Assembly (NCBI GenBank): GCA_947561585.1
Contig: CANNZV010001450.1
Span: forward strand, 62,001-126,000
DNA: 64,000 bases
Origin: Caprella mutica
Lineage: Eukaryota; Arthropoda; Malacostraca; Amphipoda; Caprellidae
Direction: 5' to 3'
Shown here: positions 24,501-39,500 of the stretch, piece after piece
How positions within the stretch are numbered: the stretch's first letter is position 1
Layout of the letters: each line of letters opens with the position of its first letter
Position numbers and translations under genes: made by a program
Notes under the pieces: model-generated
Told to the model about the DNA's origin: nothing
The model's database searches: none
What the model saw: only the letters and a program-made list of their open reading frames with translations

Positions 24501-27500
24501 CATATTGTTGATAAATGGGTAGGTAGTTAGTGAGTAATAAGTAAATAAAGGATTGATACTTGCTAAGTGTAATATTAAATTCTCCTACTTAACTATTGTA
24601 TAATGCCTATCTGTGAGAGAGAAAACAGAATGGTAAAATCAAAGAAACTATACCACACTAAATACATTTCAGCTGTAATTAATTAAGTAAATATGCGATT
24701 TCAGCTGAAGTCTATTGAATAGAAGTACTGTTTTGGCTGAAATTAACTAAATGGAAATACTACTGCAGTTTTCAATAATAATCCATTGGTCTTTTTAACA
24801 GAGTAATTAGAGGAAAGATGATAACCAATGAAAAGAGGTAGCGCCAGGTGAGTGAGAGTTATCCAACAACAAAATAGGACACAGAAAACACAGCCAATTT
24901 AAAATCTCAGACCAAAATGTTACTGTGACCTGAAAAACCTAAGGTAAGCATACGGACACGACTGCAGTCAATTAAGACACGCCAATGCACTTCAGGACAC
25001 GCCAATGCACTTCAGGACACGCCAATGCACTTCAGGACACGCCAATGCACTTCAGGACACACCAATGCACATCAGGACACGCCAATGCACTTCAGGACTC
25101 ACCAATGCACTTCAGGACTCACCAATGCACTTCAGGACTCACCAATGCACTTCAGGACTCACCAATGCACTTCAGGACTCACCAATGCACTTCAGGACAC
25201 GCCAATGCACTTCAGGAAACACCAATGCACTTCAGGACACACCAATGCACTTCAGGAAACACCAATGCACTTCAGGACACACCAATGCACTTCAGGAAAC
25301 ACCAATGCACTTCAGGACACACCAATGCACTTCAGGACACACCAATGCACTTCAGGACACATATGCACCACTCCTTTTGGTTATTTTCAATGCAGACAAT
25401 TTAAAACTGGCGGATATCCTCTGCATTTATCTGTATGTATGTATATGTACTTTCTAAATAATAATAACAACTTGCATATATCTAAAGTGTATTAGCACAC
25501 TGTGGGATTTTATCTAGTTGAAGATAAAATGAATTAAGGTAAGTTACACATTATCGGTGGGTTCCACATCTTCGGTCTATAAGAAGAAACGGTATGATAA
25601 TAATTATTTACTTTTTATTGTATCCATGATACCTGTCGTGGATTGGATACCAATAAAAATAAAAATTGAATAATATAGTTTTTCCTAATGGGTGATGTCA
25701 CACAAACGTTTTCACATGAAATGGGTTTAACGACAATTTCCTCAGAGTCAAAAACGCTGTGAAAAAACACTCGTGTGACCGGGCATTTATTATTTTTGAT
25801 AACAATAATAATTATATATTCTCTAGTTTTCTCTTATATGACCGAAGATGTGGAACCGACCGATAATTCGTAACTCACCCTAACTGCGTGTTAACGTTTT
25901 GAAGAAGACCTGGACAGAACACTAAATCTCATAATAATTAATGGTAACATTCACTATTAAATATTCGTTATTAAAGTGAACAGTTGATGACGAACAAAGT
26001 CAGAATGTATAATATAGGCAAATAGTATACTAAACACCAGAGCAATAGAAGAAATTACATGAAAGCAACAGTAGTTCATAGTAAGGCCTACTAAACGACA
26101 AAGCCGGATAGTGCGTCCGAACAGAATAACCCTTTGAGACAGTATTTAGTACACAAATTAGAAATAAAATGAAAAACAGTTCATTGTTGTGCGAAAAACC
26201 ACTTAGTAGGACCGAAAAGCCACTTAGTGAGACCGAAAAGCCACTCATTAAGGCCGGACAGCCACTTAGTATGACCAAAGTGGTCGCACTAGCCGAATAG
26301 CACAGCACTACTTTTCTCGACAGTAGGCCCTGTACTGACGCAGTTTAACTGCAAAAGGATATGGCACAGATAACAATAGAACATGTATACTGTTATTTCC
26401 CTTGATTAGGTACAGTCTGATAATTAAATAACTACCCAGCCAATGGTAAGTCATAAGAAAATTCATTAGGTGTTAAACGTCTGCTTCGAAACTAAAGGTC
26501 ATATCGCTGATGTGAAACGGTAATTAAGTACAAGGGACTAGAAGAAGCAGTCAGAGAGGAAAGTGGCTCCATGAGCAAAGTCACCTACCACCGTTGGTGA
26601 CAACGCTCATGGATGCAGAAATGCTACTCCGTGAAGGCAGTCACTTAAACGGTAGGTTATATGTGCAGAACATGAATATAATCTGTACAATTATTATATC
26701 ATATTTTTCATTTATTTATATTTAAGCGGATTACTGGTACACAATTGTCAGCTACAATACTAATCATAATATTTTTTTTATATAATATTAATAAGAGTCA
26801 TGAATTCTAAATCAGATTACCGGAGAATTAATTGAAGTAAATCATCAATAATGAATGTTATTAATTGGATACAAACACCTTTACTTTAATTACCTTGCAT
26901 TGTATTGTAGATATTATTAATATTGATATTGTAGATATTATTAATATTGATATTGTAGATATTATTAATATTGATATTGTAGATATTATTAATATTGATA
27001 TTGTAGATATTATTAATATTGATATTGTAGATATTATTAATATTGATATTGTAGATATTATTAATATTGATATTGTAGATATTATAATGGTGAATAGCAA
27101 GTAAATGAAACCTTCAAAAAATAGTAATAAAAAGTTAAAAGAGATTTAAAACTATTTTTTTTATGTAAAACTAATGAAAAAGGAATTAAATTATAATTTC
27201 ACCTCTAATTGGATAAATTTTTGAGTTATGTTTTCGTGGGGGTTTGTCTGGTATTTATAATGATAAAAAGTAAGATCTGAGATATCAGACGGTTCCACAT
27301 TTTCGATAATAATAAATTATTTTAAAGAAAAGAATAAGCATATTAGCTCGTTATTTTAATTGGTATCCATGATACCTTCACGTATCATGGATGGATACCA
27401 ATTAAAATGATACCTTCACGTACCATGGTTACCAATTAAAATAATACCTTCAAGTATCATGGATACCAATTAAAATAACGAGTTAATTAATATCCTATAT

Positions 27501-30500
27501 TCTTTTCTATAAATTTATGATCGAAAATGTAAAACTGTTCGACATCTCAGCATTAACCCTAAAAGACAACTTACCGCAAATCTGCTTTGTGTTGGGGTAT
27601 GGGGTTCCCCCCTCAAGGGGCTCTGGTTTGGGGGGTGGTGACCCCTACCCCCCAGAATGGGGGTAGCGGGGGCTGACCCCCTACGGTCCTGTCCACAGGC
27701 CTTCTCGTAAGAGGTGTCTGAAATAAAAAATAAAACGTCAGGAAGGTGGAAAAATATTTCAAACAGTTTTAAACCGAAGAATATAATAAAGATATTATAA
27801 GTTTAACGGAAAATATTATAAAACATCGGAAGATATAAAAAATATCGGTAAATAAAAAAAAATATCACAGATCACAAAAATTTATTTTAAAATGAATCAA
27901 ATAAATTGAAACGGTTCCATTTGAAAAAAAATTATTAACAGTTTTTTTTTATTATTTGATTACTTTAATAACTCTTTCGTGCCAATAACATGGTAGCAAT
28001 GCCTTGGTAGCAATAGCATAGAGTGGTTCAGAAGACCAGTAAGTTTTTTTATGGTAATTACAGTCTATGCAGGAAATCTGGGAACATTTTCCAAGAAGAA
28101 CTAAAATAAATATGCTGATGTCGCTACAGAAATAAGTTGGTAACTGCCTCAGTTATCGATAGCAGTGATTCATCTGCGAGATGATACGGCGAGTGATTTA
28201 TTTAACACTAATTCGAAAAGAGTGCCGTGTTAATAATTGTGTAATAGATATAAGAGTATTAATTGAATAATGACGATCATAGTATAGCAATTTATTATAT
28301 ATATATACTTATTAATTAAACCAGATAGCACACTAACACTTCTTGCACTTCAATATCCTGACAAAATTATTTGTATAATTATTTCTTCACATTCAGCAGA
28401 TGGTTAAGTTATATTGGATATATAGTAATTTGGTTGCTATGGTTATTCAATAGTGAACTTCCATCAACCTTGACTTTTGCATTGAATTCACTATACATTA
28501 TTAGTGCTAATTATTTGCTCATGAAAACGTGATAAACGAACATAACCTTCGAGTTAAAAAAAATTATTAGATTAAAACTCTAGTTATTGAACTTGAAACA
28601 AAGCGGATGGTGCTCTCAGTGCTCTCACAGTGCACTCGCTTCTCTCACAGTGCACTCACTTCTCTCACAGTGCACTCACTTCTCTCACAGTGCACTCGCT
28701 TCTCTCACAGTGCACTCACTTCTCTCACAGTGCACTCACTTCTCTCACAGTGCACTCACTTCTCTCACAGTGCACTCACTTCTCTCACAGTGCACTCACT
28801 TCTCTCACAGTGCACTCGCTTCTCTCACAGTGCACTCGCTTCTCTCACAGTGCACTCGCTTCTCTCACAGTGCACTCGCTTCTCTCACAGTGCACTCGCT
28901 TCTCTCACAGTGCACTCGCTTCTCTCACAGTGCACTCGCTTCTCTCACAGTGCACTCGCTTTTCTCACAGTGCACTCACTTCTCTCACAGTGCACTCACT
29001 TCTCTCACAGTGCACTCACTTCTCTCACAGTGCACTCACTTCTCTCACAGTGCACTCACTTCTCTCACAGTGCACTCACTTCTCTCACAGTGCACTCACT
29101 TCTCTCACAGTGCACTCGCTTCTCTCACAGTGCACTCGCTTCTCTCACAGTGCACTCACTTCTCTCACAGTGCACTCGCTTCTCTCACAGTGCACTCGCT
29201 TCTCTCACAGTGCACTCGCTTCTCTCAAACCATTCGTATCACCATATCAGGCAAATCAATGTCATTTAATATACCAAGCACAGCCAATGCATGTATAATG
29301 TATTTATCAGTCACTGCATTTATCAGTCACTATACAGTCATTACATTTATCAGTCACTATACAGTCATTACATTTATAAGTCACTATACAGTCTCTGCAT
29401 ATATCAGTCACTGTGTATATCAGTCACTATACAGTCTCTGTATAATCACTGTGTGTATCTTCATTCGTCAGACTATTTTAATTCTATGCAACTGGAACCA
29501 GTTAGACAACATTTATTATACACTGAACATTAGTTTGAACTTTAAATTAATTAGTGACTATAGAATTCAAAGTTTAATATTATTAAATAAATAGTAGAAA
29601 CTTTATCGACTATTATACATTGGAGGTTTGCGCTCTTATTTATTAATAAGAATTAAACTATAGATTATAATATGGCTATATGAAACTATAGATTATATAT
29701 GGCTATATTATACTATAGATTATAATATGGCTATATTATACTATAGATTATAATATGGCTATATTATACTATAGATTATAATATGGCGATATTATACTAT
29801 AGATTATAATATGGCGATATTATACTATAGATTTTTATGGCTATATTATACTATAGATTATATATGGCTATATTATACTATAGATTATATATGGCTATAT
29901 TATACTATAGATTATATATGGCTATATTATACTATAGATTATATATGGCTATATGAAACTATAGATTATATATGGCTATATGAAACTATAGATTTTTATG
30001 GCTATATTATACTATAGATTTTTATGACTTCGACAAAACTATAAATGAGTAATGACGCAAATGTTATGACTAGCTATAGAGTGCGTCATTACTTCGCAGA
30101 ATGTGGAAGGTAATGTTATAGGTGACGTTTATTTTATTTATTTAGAGTTAAAAACAACATTCATTTTGCGTCATTTTAGTTTTCATTTATAAGACTATTT
30201 GCGCCATAGAATCACCACACTACATGACGCAGTGTAGCTACCCCTGTGCGTCACCACACCAACCAACTCATGACGCAAAGGAATGGGCGGCAGTCAAGGA
30301 GTTTAGCCAAATAAGGACATTTACCCAATGTCATATACTGCATATGGTAAACTGAGTGAAGTCTGCTATCTGTCCCTTTCGCCAAGTGACATTCATTTAA
30401 AATATTACTATTGTTTTAGTGAGTAAAAGTAAATGGAGTCAAGTTTAAATAGAAATACTGAAGATATTCCATTATTGAAAATTAATTGATATACTAAGTT

Positions 30501-33500
30501 AGACATAAACAAAGCAATGCAGTTTAACCGCCCTTCACTGCTCACTGCCCTTCACTCTTCCATTCACCCATCATTGCTGACTGATGTTTCATTACAGATA
30601 TGCCCCTCCCCCATTTGAACCCCCCCCCCCCTCATTTAAATGTCACAGGCGATATTGAGTGGGGGTAAATCGCCCCTAACTGTGAATGAAATATCACCCC
30701 TCATGTAGCGTAGGACATACCATTTGCCAGATAAAGTAACTAGGTGTTTGTGTTGGCTATGATACCGCTATTGGTGTTAGGTAGTCACTAGATTGGGGCG
30801 GAACTATAGAGGGGCACAGTGGGGGTAGGGGGTTGGTGGGGAGAAATAACTGAGTAATGAGGGTAATGAACATGGAACTGAAGAGAACGTTAGAACGAAC
30901 CATTGGAACTGAACAGAACGTTAGAACGAACCATTGGAACTGAAAAGAACGTTAGAACGAACCATTGGAACTGAAAAGAACGTTAGAACGAACCATTGGA
31001 ACCGAAGAGAAAGAACCACTGGAATCGAAGAAAATGTTAGAACGAACCAAGAGAACGAACGAACCGCTGGAACGAGCCATTCAAATTAACCGAAAAAACG
31101 TTAGAACGAACCATTGGCACCGAAAAAGACGTTAGAACGAGCCATTCAAACAGAGCTAAGATTGATGTCGATAGCATAAATACTGCAGAGGCAAAGTGTC
31201 CTAGAGTGGATTAGTATCAGATAGCATACTAATGCATTCACCATTAACTATAATTATTATTTCAGCACAACCAAGCGTGCACAGGTTAACCCTAAAATGT
31301 TAACCGAAGGTGTTAACCCTTAGATGTTAACCTCTTTTTTTGGAGTGTTCAATTGGTACCTTTAGGTCACATCTAATTTTCATGATTTTCTCGTATGTGA
31401 ACGACTGGGGCGTCACTGAGCAGCTCAAGGGGCCCTAAGGGGGTGCTCATCCGTTACAGGCCGGGACAACCTAATAAATAACCAACACGTTGGTTTGTGT
31501 TGAAATGAAAACACTCATTTTGAGACACATAAAAAAATAGAAAACTTTAACTTTTCCAGTGAAATTACGCTAAATAATTATACGATATATTTTACTTAGT
31601 ACATAATATTAGAGATAATAATGTCGAATGACTTTATTTTATGGAGTGGTAATATAATAACAGAGACCGGTAATAATCCCCTCTAACCGGCAAGACAAAG
31701 TAACTAACTGGAATTAGGAGATAAAATCTAGAAGAAATGATGCACTGCCACGGAACTCAGGAGATACATCGTCACGATGCAACACGAAGGAGAAACTGGA
31801 AAAACGACTAGCAACGTATTGCCTAGTGTTCGGGATACGCATGCTTATATAGTGTGGTGGATACGTTACGCATAATTTGCCGAGATACACATTCTCGAGA
31901 GTGCGCAGCGCATTTTTATAACACTTTAATCCTCTAATACCTTCATGTTATTCATTATGAGATCTAACACTAATATTTGTAACGGAGGCGTGGAACAGAC
32001 GCACATTTCTTTAATATGGTGGATAGGTGGATACACATGCCAATAGTATCGTAGATAGTGGATACGCTTGCCTAGTACACGCAGTACTACTGCCGCCTTG
32101 CAATCTATTCACCCAAATGTCACGCATCTCTTCCCCGATATAAATTCGTTAGACTGAGTTGCGTTCGAGAGTGGCGTTTTTGGCCTCAAAACAGCGCCGC
32201 TCCGTTCAATTCCCTGACATTTTCCTCAGCTATAATGACGGACAGAACATCTCATCTGCAATGAATGGGAAAAAGATGCAGATTGCAGGGTACAACCATC
32301 GTTTGTGGAATTAATTTAGGGTGGGCAGACAATGCAATAGGGCATATGAAGAGAGAGACTGGCGGAGATGGCTTTAGAACTTAGTACAATGGGGCAATGG
32401 AGATGTGCTGAGGAGAAAACATAGAGTGCTTTCTACACACAAACATTAAGGTTTTACGGCCACGGAGCACACATAAATTGAGGGAGAACTTTTAAAACAC
32501 TCTCCCCTGCAGTCATACGCACAGAAATAAAGCCTGTCAACTTGGTTAACCTACTTAGGATTCGCTGTCTCTACTTGTGAGGCACTGCCTCTACTCGTGA
32601 GGCACTGCCTCTACTCGTGAGGCACTGCCTCTACTCGTGAGGCACTGCCTCTACTCGTGAGGCACTGCCTCTACTCGTGAGGCACTGCCTCTACTCGTGA
32701 GGCACTGTCTCTACTCGTGAGGCACTGTCTCTACTCGTGAGGCACTGCCTCTACTCGTGAGGCACTGCCTCTACTCGTGAGGCACTGCCTCTACTCGTGA
32801 GGCACTGCCTCTACTCGTGAGGCACTGCCTCTACTCGTGAGGCACTGCCTCTACTCGTGAGGCACTGCCTCTACTCGTGAGGCACTGCCTCTACTCGTGA
32901 GGCACTGCCTCTACTCGTGAGGCACTGTCTCTACTCGTGAGGCACTGTCTCTACTCGTGAGGCACTGTCTCTACTCGTGAGGCACTGCCTCTACTCGTGA
33001 GGCACTGCCTCTACTCGTGAGGCACTGCCTCTACTCGCGAGGCGCTATCATACTATAATATTACTCTGTTCCTGAACGACTGAATTTCTTCTAAAGTTAT
33101 CCACAGTATAGAGACTATATAAGTTACGAATTATCGGTCGGTTACACATCTTGGATCATATAAGAAAAAACTATATAAAAATTAAATTATTATCATTTCG
33201 TTTTTTCATATATGACCGAAGATGCGAAACTGACCAATAATTCATCACTTCCCCTAGTTACAGCTTCACCGTATTGGTGCGAAAGGTGATACTTAGCAGC
33301 TAATGGACATTGGATACTGTGACGTCATAGTCACCAGAGATTGGCTAGATTGGCTCTGACGTCATCATCGATAGATCAAACGGACAGGATGGGGTGGGAG
33401 TGATCTGATTTCAGAGAATATTTACTGTCATAATTGGAAGCGGGAATAGGGCGAGTTGAAAATTTGGATATTGAGAGTTTTAGACCCCTTCCATGCACAA

Positions 33501-36500
33501 TGACGTTTTTAACATGCTGAAGCATAGAAAATGGTGCAAGAGAAAACGCTACGACAAATTAAACGTATATGTTTTGTACGTCTGTTTACATAGGGCGTTT
33601 TTTTTCATGCTGCAGTTTTGTTGCCGCGGCATGAAAAAACGCCAGTGTTAATTAAATTTAATTCCACTACCAAAGAAAGCCTAGTTTCTCTTTCAACGTT
33701 AGAAATATCTTTGTAAATAACTAAACAAAGAGTAGGTAGGTAGATGTACACGACATCTGGCGGCTGAAACATTCACCTCTACGTCCGGGCACGTGCACTG
33801 AATACAGGCAAGGAAATGATTTCAATTCACTGAATTACTTCGTGTTGAGAGGAGAGGAGTGGATTGGATTGGTACTGGGAGGAGAGGATTAGGAGGAGTG
33901 GATAGGGAGGAGTGGATTGGGAGGAGTGGATTGGGAGGAGTGAGGAGTTGAGAGGAGTGGATTGTTACTGAGATAGGAGTGGATTGGGAGGAGTTATGAT
34001 GAGTGGATTTGTACTGAGAGGAGCAAAGGATAACTCTTTCTTTCTCTTCAATAACAACACATCATGTAATTAAATAGCACTAGCCACAGCAACAGCTACA
34101 AACTAACTTAAGAATGCTAGTAAATACCCAGCACCAGCCGCTCGTGTCCGGTATGCTGCTGGTGGCAGACAGATGCTGAGCGACAGCCGCTTGGTGTCTA
34201 CCAGCAGGTGATAGAAAGGGGGGGGGGGCTTAACTTGTTACCGGTCAGATGTACCAATTACCGGGCAAACGGTTAGACTGATAGCAATGTAAGGTGAAAT
34301 TAGAGGCTTTAAAACGAGGTAATTAAGTGATACGTACCATAGCTACTCTCATTGCCTACGCAGATTGCGGAGGGTTATATTTTAGGAGGCCTTTAAGCAT
34401 TTGTAATATAGTTATTCGCATAACTCAAAACATTCAACCAAATTGCCTGAAATTTGGTGGGACGATTGGTCATTATTAAACAGGAACCAGTTTTTAAATT
34501 TTGGGAGAGAACGGGAATAAGGTCAAGATCCAGGTCATTTTAAGCGGTGGCGAAGGTATGAGCTCTACGGGTGCTCATCATCTAGTTCACAATGCACTCA
34601 CTACAATGAGTGAAATATGAGAGCAGGAAGAGCGCACAACTATCACTGATAACGAAAACATCAAAATGACTATAACTATAAACCAGTCTATTTTGACAAA
34701 ACCAGTCAATTTGACTGATTTTTACTTATTAAACATTTGTAGCTAGGTATTAAATTATTATTGGAGGATACTAGATATTTTTTTTTATTGTTAATATAAC
34801 GAGACATTTCTTCTTAGTTGGTATCCATGATACCTAAAGGTATCATCGATACCAACTAAAATAAAACTTAAAATATTCGGTTATTTTGACAATAAAAAAA
34901 ATTAAAATAACAGATACAAATGTTAAAAAAAAAGTCAAATTGACTGCTAGGTAATTCTAGTGCTAAAATGTTACTACTTATTTATTAAGAAATTCCTCCA
35001 CATGAACTAACTATTCTATTTCTACCTACACAACATAGACATAAATAACTAGCCTCCTATTGGTACAGATATTAATAGCTATTAGTCCCATTGTATCGAT
35101 AGTTAGATAAGACGAGGAAATAATAGAATGTTCGAATAAAGATTTAATTGCTAACGGAAGTGTGTGAGAGAATGGAATAAAAGAAGGAGAAAGCTAGTAA
35201 AGAATAATTACATTTTAATCGCTAAGATAAAAGTAAGTAGATAGATTAAATAACATTGCTGTAATTATTTATCCAAAGTAGGAAAATTAAATTAAATAGC
35301 CTATTAATTTTACACATTAATTATTTTTTGATTTGTTTAATAGTTTTAACCAAACAGTTTCACCAAACATAGTCGGTAAAAACTTATCTAATCACTAGGG
35401 TAAGTTCCAAGTTATAGGACGGTTTCACATTTTCCATCACATAAGAAAAAAGTATACGATTATTATTATTCAACTTTTAATTTCAACTAATAACCAATTA
35501 AAATAAAAGTTAAATAATTACTATAATTTTTTTCCTATATGATTGACAATATGCAACTGCCCAATAATTCAAAACTTACCCTACACAAAAAAAAGCAAAG
35601 AAGCATTTTAAAGAAGAAGGTTGGATATAGTGTCTCTGGCTAGTTTGGATTAGATTGGATACCTTTGTGTGTATCCCTTGCAACTGCATATCGAAATAAG
35701 CCGCACAGACAACATTACAGCGAATGGCCTCTCAAGAAACAAATTGGCGCAATGTTTACGCACCTAACGCTATAAAATGACACAAAAATAGAAAAAAACA
35801 AATCGCATTATTGGTTCGAGGGAACGGCTGTGAATTTCGCAGCTGCGTATGGAAGTGTTGCGCACTTTAACGCAATGTTGCGCAGTGTTACGCATATATG
35901 CGCTAAGTGTCGCACTACGTTACGCATATACGCGCAAAACTTCGCGCAATCTATTGTTTGCGTTCATTTGCGCCGCTGTGACTTAGGTACTGAACCGAAA
36001 AATAACAAAAAGAAAGTAATAGAATGTAAACAATTGAAATTAATTGAAATGGAAATAATTGAATAAATAATAGAAAAAAAAATTACTAAACATGATGAAA
36101 TTATAAGTTACTGAGATATATTTAATAAATAATTCAACCGGATGAATATTCGTTTCCGATTAATTATTTATTGAAGATTTTATATTGATATAATTCATGT
36201 CTTATGTAACATCCGCTGCAGATGCTTTTTTCACATAATATTTTGAGATGAACAAAGAAACAATGGAGTGAGAATGGGGCACTGAAACAAAAACAAAAAC
36301 AACCTCCATACTCAAAAAGCATATAAAAAAAATACAGAAAAAAAATATTTATTTACAAAATTCTTTTGCAATAATATATGATAAATAATTTGTTGATAAA
36401 CCTATTAAGAGTAATAATTTACTATTGATATCATAATATGATTTAGTTTTAAATTTTGTAATAAAGGTAATAATATTTTCCGAATTTAAGATAAACTCGC

Positions 36501-39500
36501 TTAACCTTGAAATGGGCGTGGCAAAAGTGACGTCACACATACCCTATATATTAACACAAATATTAAACAAAAATAATAGTGATATTAAAACCAGAGTAGA
36601 GAAATCGTGAGGTAAATTGCATACCACTATAAACTGGAACTGCATCCCAATGCACTTCACATCACTGCATCCCAATGCACTTCACATCACTGCATCCCAA
36701 TGCACTTCACATTACTGCATCCCAATGCACTTCACATTACTGCATCCCAATGCACTTCACATCACTGCATCCCAATGCACTTCACATCACTGCATCCCAA
36801 TGCACTTCACATCACTGCATCCCAATGCACTTCACATCACTGCATCCCAATGCATCCAAAGGAGTTAGCCATCACATACGTGCACTGAATGTCTCTCTAC
36901 ACTATAATAAATAGCACCAATATAATACACATGTACATTATATATACACATGTATTTATTATATATATATTGGGGCATGGAGCTGCTTACTTATTTACAA
37001 AGTGTATAAATAAAGGTAACCTGCATTGCAGAGAATAAGACTGCACTTTATTTACACGAGAACATTTACCAAAGTCACAGGGGAGGGTTATGGAGTCATC
37101 GGGGTTTGTGTGACTAACAAATGGATATAATGATATTTATTATGAATATAGTTATGGCAGCGGGTAGAAATGTTAGTAATTAACTAAATACAGGAACAGA
37201 ATAAATAACAATATAAAATAAAAAAACTAATATCAATAGAGTTAAAATTCGAGTCGGATGAATGTAAATTTTTGATTTCATTAATTAATTCATTATATAT
37301 GCATGTTTTTAAAAAGTATTAAATAAATTATATATATCATATTTGCTGCTTAAAAAATTAAAATTATATATTATATTTGCATGCTTAAAAAGTATTAAAT
37401 AAAGTATATATATGATATTTGCATGCTTAAAAAAGTATCAAATAAAGTATATAAATGATATTTGCATGCTTAAAAAGTATTAAATAAAGTATATATATGA
37501 TATTTGCATGCTTAAAAAAGTATCAAATAAATTATATAAATGATATTTGCATGCTTAAAAAAGTATCAAATAAATTATATACATTATATTTGCATGCTTA
37601 AAAAGTATCAAGTAAATCAGCAGGCAGGCAGTGTACATAACAAGCAGAAGTGGAGATAAGACGTTAGCTGGAATAAACAGTGGACGATTTATCGTATCTT
37701 GGCGCCACGTAGAATCGATACGACGCCCGACAATAAAGAAACGAGACGATAGATACGTTCCCTCTGCTAACTGACGAATACGAGGGGACGATATGGGACG
37801 ACAAGGGGACGAAACATGACGATATGGGGAGAGAGAGGGTGAAGGCTATAAATTACGAATACAATTGGTATATTGGATAGTAAGGGGAAATGAACTGGAT
37901 ACCTGTAATTGGCATTGGTAACATGGATACCTACACCTAGAATAGGCAGCTTGAATACATATTATTGGATTAGGTAGCTTGGATACCATCACTCAAATTG
38001 GGTAACTTGGATACCATCACATAGAATAGGGAACTTGGATACCTTAAACTACACAGAAATGTATAAAAATTAATACTGACTAACTCAGATATGAATAAGA
38101 AGTAGTACAGACTATACGTAAGTGTATTAGAATTAACACAGATTAACACAGAAATGTACGAAGATTAACACACATGTACACAGATTAACACAGTGGTTAC
38201 ACAATCGTCAGTTCATCAAAGCGTGAAAAGGAAAGAGTGTCTATTATTGAAAGTGTAAAGAGAACTTTCTACAGCTAATTAAAGAACAAGAGGAAAAAGA
38301 AAATAACTCTACAGGAGTATTTAGCAATGATGATTTAAAAAAAGATATTTCAGAGTATTTAACATGAAAATAATTCACTTTTACAGTTTTTTTAAATATC
38401 TCAATAATAAAAAATAACTATACATCAATTTTATATCATAAATATTAAAATAGTTTAAATAATAAATAAATAGAAAATTATTTCATTCCATAAAAATGGG
38501 AAAAAATATTTTTTATCAAAACAACTATTATAAGCGTTTTTAACAGCCTGGCAACAGTAGATCTCTGTTATACATACAACAGAAAACAGAGTCAAAACAG
38601 AAGCCAAATAAACCCCTTAGAAACACAGTCTCACCTCGCTCAACCTGTTAATATTACGGTAGCAGAGGGGCAGGCCTACCGTAGTCACTGCCACTTTACT
38701 GCCTGATACATTAGAACAGTTTATATCATTTTAGGCAGACAGTTTAATGTAGAGTAAGTTCTAAACATTACTTTGTTGTGAACCGAAATAGATACTGTGA
38801 CCAAAGGGTTCTAGAGTGTGAAGAAATGTACAACACTATTAACGAAGGTACATAGAACACTAATGCTTTTTACTATCATCCAGAAATTGAACAATTAATT
38901 ATTATTTTAAGATTTAATTTATTTACATACATTAAAAAATATTTTTGTGTTAAAACCAAAACTTGTGTAAAAGTCATTAATATATATTTAAATACTTTCA
39001 AATAAATCATTTACATCCATTTAATAGTGAAAAACGCATATAGATCACTTATGCTTTTAAATAGGGTAAGCTCTAAGTCATCGGACAATTCCACATTTTC
39101 GGGCACGTAAGAAAAAATATATAATAATTATTTAACTTTCATGTTTAGTGGATAAAGTTAACTCTTATATTTTTTCTTCGAAAATGCGTAACCGTTCGAT
39201 AACTCGTAACATTCCCCATCATTCCTGCGTACACGGTAGTCTTTGCGTAGGTTGTACGTATGACAGCACTGAAAATATCGTCTCAATGGAATAGACCATC
39301 TACTGCCCGGTGAGTGGGATATAACGGTAGCAAAGTGGCACACCCGGCACAGGCAGGTGAACGATGATTAAATGCTAGTAATTGTAAAAAAAACATTGTG
39401 AGTGGGAGTAACAAAATAGTATATATAAATTCATTCAGCAACTAGTGTACCTGCCCGTTAAGAATAACAAACACTGTTTGTGTAATTTAACTATCCACAC

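Noticed and set aside
24976..25361. Possible CRISPR array (regular 20-bp repeats)
   Set aside because: There are no unique spacers between repeats; it is a simple tandem repeat in a eukaryotic intron. The same holds for the arrays at 32566 and 44235.
28587..29594. Long open frames (up to 335 codons) over the TCTCTCACAGTGCACTCACT array
   Set aside because: All three forward frames are open because the 20-bp unit has no stop; the product is a pure 20-codon cycle with no conserved feature.
35830..36066. 78-codon frame in the CpG patch
   Set aside because: No recognisable protein, composition follows the TGCGCA words, no splice context.
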